Source: Scleromitrula shiraiana (Eukaryota > Ascomycota > Leotiomycetes > Helotiales > Sclerotiniaceae). Taken from it: a stretch of DNA of 64,000 bases. Under the pieces are notes generated by a model. The model ran no database searches, was not told the DNA's origin, and saw only the letters and a program-made list of their open reading frames with translations. The first letter of the stretch is position 1. Each line of letters opens with the position of its first letter. The DNA lies in the NCBI GenBank assembly GCA_028455995.1, contig JABELC010000004.1, forward strand, positions 2,843,501 through 2,907,500. Reading direction: 5' to 3'. Below are positions 1 to 10,444 of this stretch, in pieces. The position numbers and the translations under genes were made by a program.

Positions 1-1989
1 AAGCAACACTGCCCTTGTCTTGTTGATTGGCATCCAAAAGAATGACACCCTTTGAACCACCTTCAGGAATATCTTTGTTCTTACGCTGCTGAGTATTGGC
101 CAGACCATAATTCTCGTCAAACATTGATCGAGCATTGATGGAATAGGCCTCACGATTTCGTGATTTTACAATTCTAATACCTCCTCTGGCAATATCTCTG
201 AAACGAAGATGGAATCCACGTGATTCTGATGTAATGACTAAGAACATACCATACAATGGTTGAGGGTATTCGATTTCAGGAAGGAATGCAGGATCAAGAC
301 GGAAACTGAGGGCGACCTTGGTAGGAGTGTAGAAGTTGGTCTTCAAAAGAGAGTTGTTGAAAATACGGAATGCAGTCATGACCATTTCTTCGTGCTCATT
401 ACTGACAGTCCTCGAGATCAACTCCTTAAGCTCCTTGTCGGTATAAACTTCACCTGATGGTGAAGGCGGGATTGAATCCTCCTCGAATCCAGGAGCATAG
501 GTAAGATGGGTGTTGGCGAAAGCCGAGTATAATGATCGTACAAGCCCTGGATGGTTGCTGATAATTTCAAGAATGTAATCTGAGGTAAAAGTCTCAGTAC
601 GAAGTCTGCGCTTGATTGTAGCCAAAATTTCAGCATGAAGACTGATTGTTGGATCCAATGCCGAAACCAATGAAGCATATTCAGATCCAAGACGATTCAA
701 AAAATGCTGAACAAAAACCCAAACACAATGTCCGTAAATAGTTTCTTGAAGACTTAGACGACCACTAGCGTACAAAGATTGGAACTTGTTCTGGGGTATA
801 CAGTAAAGAAGTGAGATTTCTTTGGTGATCTGATGAATGGATTGCTCGAGTGGTGGGAATTCTTTCGATAAGTTGGTTGCAGGCTTGAGATACAAACTCA
901 TAACTGTAATACCGTTGCTGAATTGTTCCACATACTTTCTAGAGCTGGTCACACCATAAGAATGGTAGAGATCACTCAAAGCGCTGAACATTCCTAGAGC
1001 AGTTCGGCGTCTGAAGGCCACAACCAATCTCTTCTCATTCGAATCTTCAATGTCGAAAACCTCAATAACTGGTCCAGTTCTAGCGACAGCGAGCTCAATA
1101 ATTTCATGGTAGATTTGTTTGGTGTTGGTGGTAGATTTTGAAAGGAACATTCGATCACTGATGACCTCAAGGCGTGTCTCGTTAGGTGATGGGTTGGGGT
1201 CAACAAATTGACACTCGTATACGAAATAACAACGCATTGATGTTTTCGAGGGACCAGGACCGCTTAAGTCATCAGGAGAACGGAAACTTTCGACACGGAA
1301 AGTTTTGGTCGAGGATGTATCGAGGTATTTAGCCTCTAACCGATGTTCATATCGAGGACCACCAATCGTACTGACACCAGCTTCACTAGTATCAATATAG
1401 ATGGCATGATCTGAAGACTCCATATCCAATCTAATTTCTTGTTTCTTGTCCTCCCGAGCAAAAGCTGCAACTTTGGCAGCATAGAGTGAAGTGATGTTGC
1501 TGACAATAGCCTCAACACTCTCGGTCTGGAAGTAGACATCATCGATTCCAAGCTCATTGTAAAACCACTCTAATTGTCTATCGATGAGAGCTTCGGGGAT
1601 CCATTTGGCAGCCTGAATCTGTTCTCTCACTTCAAAAAGTTAGGATTGCACCTTTTGTAAGTTATATATGACTAACCTTTGATCATTTGAGCCTTCTTTC
1701 CCTTAAATTCTGGAGCAACATATCCAACTGTTGCAGAACGTAATACTCGGTGACCATTCCCATTACCGTTTTTGTAGGGAGCACTGAAATGTGTTGGCTG
1801 AGGCGAAGGTTGTCGACCAGGAGTTCTAATGATCTGCTCAACAAATTTGTTGGGCGACCTGGGCGAGGCACTACTGATAGTTGCCATTTCGTCTTCTGAT
1901 GGAAAATATGAAGAAGGTTCGACGTATGGTGGAAACTGTTGAGAACCACTCATTGAGTCAGTACCAATTGGTGAAAGAACCGTAGCCAT
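1..1989 (-). CDS. gdh2: NAD-specific glutamate dehydrogenase (partial, N-terminal part)
   Basis: Large fungal NAD-dependent glutamate dehydrogenase, which oxidises glutamate to 2-oxoglutarate and ammonia (glutamate catabolism). The start ATG is at 1989-1987. Exon 1 is 1989-1677; a 47-nt intron (1676-1630) has GT/AG ends and a CTAAC branch site; exon 2 is open from 1629 to the left edge with no stop. About 647 residues are visible. The best evidence is the stretch near the edge: RDIARGGIRIVKSRNREAY, then SINARSMFDEN and RKNKDIPEGGSKGVILLD, typical of this large (about 1,000+ residue) enzyme class. The first ~100 residues are a Ser/Pro-rich leader. The NAD-binding C-terminal part lies outside the window. 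A (GAT)n tract sits about 40 bp upstream in the leader/promoter. The family call is firm; the symbol follows yeast. Confidence 0.93.
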
Positions 1990-2027
1990 GATGACTGTTG
2001 GTTATGATATTTGAGAAGAAACTCTCA

Positions 2028-2064
<37 letters not shown>

Positions 2065-5000
2065 GAATGATGATGATGAGAATGAACCAGATGATGATAG
2101 AAGTCTACAGAAATATGTATACCAGAAATGAATAGAAAGAAGAAAGGGAAAACGGAGAAGGGTGAGCAATGACTATATCAACAAAAACCAACAATGTCAA
2201 TGTCAATATAGAAAATAGGAGCAAATCATTTTGATAGACAACTCCTACTAGTAGATTCCTTGACCGCTTCGTAGTTTATTATTATATTGGTTGTATTGGG
2301 CTGCATTTCCTGCATTGCTGAGGAAGGATGCTTATCAGGAAATTCCACAGAAACATGGACCTCAAGATAGTCCGAGTGATGGCGGCTTGAGACAGAATTG
2401 GCTTTTAGAACAAAGTGGGAAGGAAGCGTTTAGAAAGATTGCCAACCACAACATGAAGCCCCATGTAACTTTATATAAAAATGGAGGCGTTTATTGATAA
2501 ATGATAAGGAAACGATAAGGTGAAGGTTTTGTGGACATTAATATGAAAATGTGGGAAAGTGGAATGTGGAATGTGGGATTGGAAAAAAAGATACGATCGA
2601 CAATTAGTAGAACAATTATTATTAGAACAATTAGAACAATAATAAATACGGATCTAACGTACCTTGAAAATCCCCCCCAATTACCAAAATTGTTTAATAA
2701 ATTATTATTTATAAAAATAATTAAAAATTTATTAAATATCTGACTTTTTGGTTGTAAATATTTTGAAATGTAGTACTTTTTATAAGTAAGTAAAAAAAAA
2801 GAATGGATGGATTGATTGATTGATTGATTGATATATGTGTCGAATGTAGTGGTAGTAGTAGTAGTAGGAAAAATGTAATGTCGTCACTTATGCCCCTAGT
2901 CACGCTCTAGTTGCTCTAGTTGCTGTAGTTGCTTTAATTGCTTCTTTGTATTGTAATCTTATGATTACTACAATAGAAAAAATTGGTGAATCTTTTGAGG
3001 CGATATATGGTTTGAATATAAAAAAAGATTGAAAAAAAAACTAATAAACCAATGGTTATTACTCATATTTCTTAAATTATACTATCATATATACGTATGT
3101 ATTATATTTTGTATAAAACACATGGCACATGATAAAAAGTGAATATGGTGATTTTTTTTTTACTGCTGTACAATCAAATCGGATGAGATCTGAAAATGTA
3201 CCGCAGCAGCGGAAGTTTATTTCGTACCTTTTGTTTGTGTACCTGAGGGGGAGAGAGAGAGAGAGAGAGAGAGGGCGGGGGTGGTGGTGGAAGGAAAAAT
3301 AAAAAATAAAATAAAAAGTACCTGAGGTATTTTTGGAGTTATTTTGAGAAACAAGGCTGATGTTTAATCCAGGGGTAAAAAGAGTTGATATGATTGACCA
3401 CGGTTGACTTCCCGAGATGTGTCGGGTGTATGTAGTCTTATCTATGATGATAATAGGAAAGATACCTAGATGTGGAAGATATACAGGTAGATAAATTATG
3501 TATGTGAAGAAGGAGGTTGGCTGAATCCTAAGATAGTGGAGTGCAAAGATATCAGAATAAGTAAGATGGGTATGATAAAGTGTCAAGGTGGCGTGTGTGC
3601 GTGTATGCGTGTATGCGTGTATTGCCTTTGAGTGACGTACAGTGCGATTTGATTGTTCTTTTTAAATTGCTTGAGTAGTTTATTGAAAGGTAAGAAGAAG
3701 TCTGAATCTGATGTGAGATGTAAGAATGAGAAGTAGAAGTATAGAAGTAGAAGGAGGAAAGGAGGAAAGGAGGTTGTAGTAGCCTTTTAATAGGACAGGG
3801 CAGATATGAAGAGAGAGATTCTCAATTGAATATGAAGATGCAATTGAATGCCATTATTTCCAAATGGGAAGTGGGAAGTGGAAACAACAGCAGCTGAGCC
3901 ATTTTATAGTCCCTCCCCTTCCCTTGAGTCATATAACTATATCTATTGTACCTATTGTATCAACATTCTACCTATGTACCTATGAAGTTAAGTAAAATGT
4001 ATTATTGTATGAATTAGTTAGTACGTTAGGGGACCAAGACAGTTCTAAATCAAGTAGTTTATTCTCTTAATTAGGATTGAATTTCCTAATTCAATCAAGT
4101 GAAAGAAATTCGGTTTTGAATCTAGAGTTCTACAAAGTATCTCTGATTGCTTGGTCATTGTTTGGTATGAGTTTTACGAATTAAAAAAGAATTAAAAAAG
4201 AATTAAAAATTAATTATTATTATAATTATTATTATTAAGTCAAGTCAAGTTCAGGTCAATTCAAACTTGTCAGGTTAAGCTGAAGCTGGTGCTGGTGATG
4301 CAACAAACACAGTTAAATGTGTCGTTGGTTCGTACCTGACGATCTAAATGAATCGAACTAATGAAATGCATCCAAGGAAGGGTAAAAATTGGAAAATGCG
4401 GGTGTGTGGTTTACCGCCTTTTTAGCGTGAAGCCACCCTTTCTTCAATTGAGTGAATTTCAAACACCTCGTGCGTGTGTATTAATTAATTATTATGAGTA
4501 TTTCTAGTCTAGTGGGTACATTAATAAATAACTCTGCTTGGTCTGTCTGTTTGGTCTGTTGGGTCTGTTTAAGTCTATTTATAGTCGATACGGAATAAAG
4601 CGGTTATTCAAGGCCCTCCATGGAAGAGAGAATCAAGCAAGACTCAAGAGATCAATGAGAGGTTTCCACTACAACAAGCATTGGGATTATGGAGTAAATA
4701 TACCGGTATGTGTAAATGCGGATTCATGTACTTATTATTACTGTTGTTTGTGAGACTTTCCAAAGGAATAAAGGTTTGTTACTCAACAGTACTCGGTATC
4801 GGGTATGTAGTGTGTATGTATTGTACCTTGTTGGACCGAATAAAAAGATGCCATACATACATCTATACATCTATACATCTATACATCTATACATCTATTC
4901 ATATATTCAAACATAATAATGATTGATATGGAAAGTTCTTTGAGCCCCAGATGATTCTGGAATCTCCACCTACGTATTCCATTCTACTTCCATATCAATT

Positions 5001-5516
5001 GATATCAATTGATATCTATTGATATCCATTGATACGGTCCACAGATATGAAATGTTTTTTTCTTCTTTCTCAACTAGGATTAACTTTCAATTTCACCACC
5101 TGCCTGCACTCGAAATTTCTTATCGAAGAGATTTTACAACAATTTTCAGCATTGTAAAAGATCCACCTGGGCATTAATTTTCAAGGTTCTTCAAAAGTCT
5201 AGTTGGTACAAGCTACAAGAATCATCAATCAATTTGATCGTATTTGAGTCTTAGGAGAACTCGGATATGCATCCCATACATAAACTTTCGAGTCTCGAGC
5301 TCAACAAATCCATGGATTCTAAAACCTTTAGAGGAGTCTGGAATATTGAAATATGCACCCGTGATAGATGTCCGTTTACTATTTTGAGTCTGACTAGTAC
5401 ATATAGTAATATTTCAAGCAGGTGATCTCTAAGAAAAGGGAAGCTTATTGTCACTATTAATAAAAAAGGTTTATGTGTGACTACCCGTGATGTTCGAGAA
5501 CTCAATAGAGTAATTA

Positions 5517-5632
5517 ATAATAACTATAATAACTATAATAACTATAATAACTATAATAACTATAATAACTATAATAACTATAATAACTATAATAACTATA
5601 ATAACTATAATAACTATAATAACTATAATAAC
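5517..5632. repeat. 9-bp tandem repeat, unit TAATAACTA
   Basis: About 13 near-perfect copies of a 9-bp unit. Because the unit is a multiple of three, one frame stays open and would read as Asn-Asn-Tyr repeats, but the flanks look non-coding. Best treated as a simple minisatellite. Confidence 0.9.
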
Positions 5633-6503
5633 TCAATAAATTTCAAGGGTAATCCATCAAAGAATGACTAAGCAAAACGCTTCTCCAGATTTTTTAAAAA
5701 GATGGTACGGCTACGGTATGGCTACATTATGGCTACGGTATGGCTACGGTACAGATGTCGATGCAAAATAATTAATTTGTTTGATAGTTTCCTAGTAGAA
5801 CAAACTATTATGAATGATCAGCCTTGGAACTAAAAATTGATAAAAATTGATAAAATTTTCTCAAGTTTCTACCACAACCCCGCCATTATACTTCCAATTT
5901 GAATTTCTATTACCCCCATATAACTCTATATAGATCAATTCTGACATCCTTCCCTCGTTTCCTTTCCTATCATAACCTTCATAACTCATAGAAGGCTTTG
6001 TTTATTATTCTATTTGAGCACATTTAACGCACTTTTTTACGCAACTACATTGCCGAAAAAGTCATCATCATCATCATCATTATCATCATCATCAGCAACC
6101 AGCAGTAGCAACAATAAAATCCTCATCGTCATTGTCTCCTGACTTTGACAAATTGGTTTCTCCTCTATTACCTCACTTCCTTGTCGCCATAAGACGTCTA
6201 AATTGTATAATGAGAATCCTAATTTGTTCCCAATTAGAATCTCATGACTAAGATCTTGCATTTTCTATTACAAATCGTCTCATTCAAACATCCTCATATT
6301 TCTTACCCTGTTACCTGTTTGAGTTTCATCCAATATACGATATACGACAGAAAGGAAAGTATATCCGTCCCTAACATAAAGTTACCTACCTACTCAAACT
6401 CCATACTCCATACAACACACTTTCTCCACAATCCCCAAGGCTGTTTTAGCTTTTCCCCCTTAGCTTCTTAGCTTCTTAGCCTCTTAGCCTCTTGGCTTCT
6501 TGG

Positions 6504-6510
6504 CTTTTTT

Positions 6511-6541
<31 letters not shown>
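6504..6541. repeat. long poly-T tract interrupted by one C
   Basis: A run of about 18 T, one C, then about 18 T. It follows TTAGCTTC/TTAGCCTC short repeats at 6461-6500. It could be the poly(A) end of a reverse-strand retroposed sequence, but no element was recognised next to it. Confidence 0.75.
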
Positions 6542-6820
6542 ACTTGGGATCTTACCCCAGATTTTGGTGTCACCTGCCACTAAAGAGGTTTCTTTCTTGA
6601 ATCATTAAGCGCCGATTCACCGTGTTTAATGACAGTGGTCGTTTAGTACACCGCGGCACGCAATTCGAATCCGGGATTTCTACATTTTTGGATCCCCTTG
6701 TTCCAGGTTTTACCCTTCACCGCTGCTAGATCAAACGAATCTCATAGTTTGTTGAGGGTAATAGCGGAGTCAAGCTGCATATTTTGGGGAACCCCATTAC
6801 GTTACTCTGTTTCAATAGTC

Positions 6821-8486
6821 ATGAATTCCATCCAGAATGATGATGGTCATAGCCAACGGGAGGATCAGCAAATTAAGCACATGAACAGCAGAGAATACGC
6901 TGTATCCCAGGATGCTCACGATCCTTTGCGTCATATCCGAGATCAATTTCTCATACCTTCTAAGGTTGATTTGGAAGCCAAGTCTTTGTCAAGTTTAGGT
7001 ATGTTGATTCTACTCAAGGTAGTTTGAATCAAATTATTAACTAAGCTATATTTATAGAGTATAAAAATACTTCACAAAATACTTCTCCGGATGAGTTATG
7101 TGTTTACCTTTGTGGAAACTCTCTTGGCCCTCAACCGCGTATCACTTCTACTCGTATAGAACAATACCTCAAGACTTGGTCAACCCAGGGTGTATTTGGT
7201 CATTTTAAACCACTCTCTGATTCGCCTTTACCAACATGGTTGAATGTGGATTCAGATGCATCGGAGAATATTGCCCCTCTTGTGGGTGCACAACCTTCCG
7301 AGGTAGCCGTCATGCAAACTTTAACTGCCAATCTACATTTTCTCATGACTGCATTTTACAAGCCTGATATCAATGGCAGACATAAGGTTATATTGGAGAG
7401 CAAAGCATTTCCTTCTGATCACGTGAGTTTCCCCCTTTTCCTTACCCCATAGCCAAGGAAATGGATATATGACGGCTAAATATGGTCCAGTATGCTGTCG
7501 AGTCCCAGATCCGCCACCACAATCTCTCCCTCGGCACCTCGATGATTACTCTAGAGCCTCCATCGCCAGCTCAGCCAACGCTTACCACTGATTACATACT
7601 TGAAGCCATCAAAACACATGCTAAAGACACAGCTCTCTTGCTTCTTCCAGGCATCCAATATTATACCGGTCAACTATTCGACATACCCCTCATCACACGC
7701 ACGGCTAGATCATACGGTATATTTGTAATATGGGATCTCGCACACGCAGTTGGAAATGTCCCGCTTTACCTTCACGATTGGGATGTTGACGCAGCCGCAT
7801 GGTGTACATATAAATACCTTAATTCGGGACCAGGTTCCATCGGCGGCATGTTCGTGCACGAAGTAAATAGCCAAGTGCCTTCCTCGTCCAGCGATTCCCA
7901 CCCCTCGGATGCAAACGCGAACCCGGGCTGGATCAATAGATTAAGTGGCTGGTGGGGTAATGACAAGAACACGAGATTCGCAATGGAGAATCGCTTCGTG
8001 CCCTATCCGGGAGCTGCGGGGTTCCAATTAAGTAACCCGAGCGTATTCGATATCACGAGTCTGAATGCGTCGTTGGAAGTGTTCAAGCTGGCCGGGGGGA
8101 TGGAAATCCTCAGAGCGAAATCGGTTAAGCTTACGGGGTATTTGGAACATCTCCTGCTTGATTCGGAGATTCATCAAAAGGGGAGATTCGTGATCATTAC
8201 GCCGAGAGAGGTGGAACAGAGGGGTGCACAGTTGAGTCTTAGATTGGAGGAGGGCCTTTTGGATGTTGTCATGAGGGAATTGGAGATCAGAGGGGTGGTG
8301 GTTGATGAGAGACGTCCTGATGTTATTAGGGTTGCACCGGCCCCACTTTTTAATAGTTGGGAGGATGTTTGGAAATTTATAGTAGCGTTTAGGGAGGCGG
8401 TTGATATTGCGTATAAGGCGAAGATGGGAGAGGATGATAAAGATGGGAAGGTGGAAGGCACTAGGGAATTGGAAATGACTACTTGA
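6821..8486 (+). CDS. bna5: kynureninase
   Basis: PLP-dependent kynureninase (L-kynurenine / 3-hydroxykynurenine hydrolase) of the kynurenine route from tryptophan to NAD; cytosolic. Three exons: 6821-6998, 7058-7422, 7491-8486, with introns of 59 and 68 nt; 512 residues. Visible motifs are DPLRHIRDQFLIP near the N-terminus, CGNSLGPQ at the start of the substrate domain, ILESKAFPSDH, WDLAHAVGNVP, and the PLP-lysine region WCTYKYLNSGPGS (Lys of YKYLN). The C-terminal half includes GWWGND and RFVPYPGAAGFQLSNP, typical of the family. The start could instead be the in-frame ATG at 6881 (MNSREYAVSQDAHDPL), which aligns better with usual family N-termini; the upstream frame before 6821 has only a TTG. 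No other NAD-pathway gene is adjacent. Confidence 0.95.
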
Positions 8487-10444
8487 TTATACTGGTAGGT
8501 GGGTTTGCTATATTTTTTTTTCTCTCTCAAAATAAAAAAAATAGAAGGTGCATCTCATCTTATTGGTACTAGATTGATTTATACAATTGGATTACAATGC
8601 AACCGGGCTACCAGTAGGTGGGTATCTACCTACGTTTTACATACATGTCATTGTCGTATGCAAACACGCAGATACCCAATATCAATTGTGCCACCTGCAT
8701 CATTTGAAGTCTATCCTTTCCTTTCCTTTCCTTTCCTTTCCTTTCCATATCTAATTTATATCCTTCCGTTTTTCTCTATTTTCTCCCAATATCGCGCCAT
8801 CAGTACCTTGCTCTTTTTTGTTCTTTTGTTCTTGCATAGACCCATTGAATAATTCCTTGGTAAATAGATGATGGTGTAATATCCTTTTGATTTGCATCAT
8901 TTATTTATTTATTTATCTATCTGTTTATCTATTTACTTATTCATTGACATACCTGACTTTCCTATCTTTAATTAAAGTAGACTTATTAAATGCAGAGCGG
9001 TAGGTAGTGTGCCTACCTACCTACCGATATTGGTTAATTAATTAGTTAGTTAATTAGTTAGATGATATAGCATAGCATAGCATAGCATAGCATAGCATAG
9101 CATAGCATAGCATAGCATAGCATATACTATCGAATATATGATACATTCCATAGAATCAGCGAGTAGTACACAAAACAACCATACTAATAAGTAAATATCA
9201 TATATTCTGAATATTTATATAAATACAATGATAACCATCATTCCCATGCATATTTTTAAATATCTACCAACTTCCCTCATATTATAATTAGAACTCAATT
9301 CTCATATATGTATATGGTATACCTGGGTCCCTTCCCCATGCTTCTAGGGAAATAGGGAAATAGGGAAATAGGGAAATAGGGAAATTATTACCAGACTGGC
9401 GCTCGTACATACGTGTACATGTGTACACACACACACACACACACGTATATAATACCAACATACATGGTATGTATGTATACATGTATACATGCAGAATCAA
9501 AACCCGAATCCGAGTCGGAACCGGAAAGAATTAAAGATTCTGCATGCAGCTGTCTATCGTACATATGCTTTCTATTATACGATACGATACGATACGATAC
9601 GATGCGATACGATACGGTGCGATGCGATTGATTGTGCGACTTGAGTGCTCGGAAGGGGAATTCGAAGGGAACGGATGGGTTTTCGTTTGCTGCGCTCGAG
9701 CGAGCGGGGTGTTTGTTGTACTTGTGTATTTTTCTATTTGTGTATTTTTGTATTTGTGGGTTGGGATTTGTTTTGTGTTACATGCATGTGGGCTGGAGGT
9801 TGTAAAAATCTTATTGTCATATGGAGCTTTAAGGTGGGAGTTTATGGGGAGAGTGTTGTGTTGCCAGTGGTTGATTGGTGGGTATGTAAGTTAATGGATT
9901 GGTGGATTGGTGGATTGGTGGGTCGGAACAGTTTGTTATGGGATGAGATGAAGCTGTATGGATGGAAGGATGGAGGCTAATATGAGAGGGAACGATTTGT
10001 TTCTATCGGTTTTGTGAAACATATATAATATGATCATCTATTTGCTGGTGGAACAAGTCATAAGTTGATATTATATCTCTCGTCTAATATCTAGATATAA
10101 TATGTAGATAAGAATCATGATATAGAAGGGAGTGTACAGTTAGTGTATAGCGAGTTAGAGTCATGAACAGATAGATAGATTGTTTGGGATATGTAGATAT
10201 ATATATATCTATCCATAGTTGCATAGCATATGACGGAATGGAATGTGATATCAGTTATACACACACTTAAATCAACAGCCAGCGAACTAATTAGTTGATC
10301 TTCCCGTTTATCTATAACATAAAAAATTACCCCTTTCTCCTCGTCTTCCTTTCTTCCTTTCAAGTCCCCCGCCTGTTCCCCTGAAATTTTCATACACTCA
10401 ATGAAGCGAGATGATAACTCCTCATCACTAAGCAGAAATAACAT
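8487..10444. other. intergenic region dense in microsatellites
   Basis: No supportable gene. Tandem repeats seen: (TTTCC)n 8698-8746, TTTA/TCTA tract about 8897-8940, (CATAG)n 9068-9124 with about 11 copies, (GGGAAATA)n 9347-9384, (CA)n 9424-9443, (GATAC)n 9576-9629, and GGATTGGT repeats about 9894-9926. The short open frames overlapping these tracts are low complexity. Confidence 0.6.
9068..9124. repeat. (CATAG)n microsatellite, about 11 copies
   Basis: Perfect pentanucleotide repeat; nothing coding around it. Confidence 0.9.

Larger units (their letters stand above)
1990..6820. other. gene-free, microsatellite-rich intergenic region
   Basis: No convincing coding sequence was found. Open frames here are short or low-complexity. 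Visible items: (GAT)n 2030-2064, (TGAT)n 2810-2832, (GA)n 3250-3273, an ATCTATAC-type tract about 4853-4900, GATATCAATT-type repeats about 4994-5030, a 9-bp repeat at 5517-5632, a 12-bp GGCTACGGTATG-type repeat 5708-5752, (CAT)n 6061-6094 and a long T tract 6504-6541. The last ~280 bp should contain the kynureninase promoter. Confidence 0.6.

Noticed and set aside
3077..3586. 169-residue reverse-strand open frame
   Set aside because: Low-complexity, Ser/Leu/Tyr-rich from GA and AT tracts; no family feature and no splice context.
5477..5671. 64-residue open frame rich in Asn-Asn-Tyr
   Set aside because: It is a 9-bp minisatellite translated; flanks carry no coding signals.
6600..6680. Possible tRNA remnant with CAATTCGAATCCGGG
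   Set aside because: Only the B-box-like word is present; no cloverleaf can be drawn.
9544..9980. Two overlapping ~110-residue Trp/Cys/Val-rich frames
   Set aside because: They start in a GATAC microsatellite and overlap GGATTGGT repeats; composition is an artefact of G/T-rich DNA.
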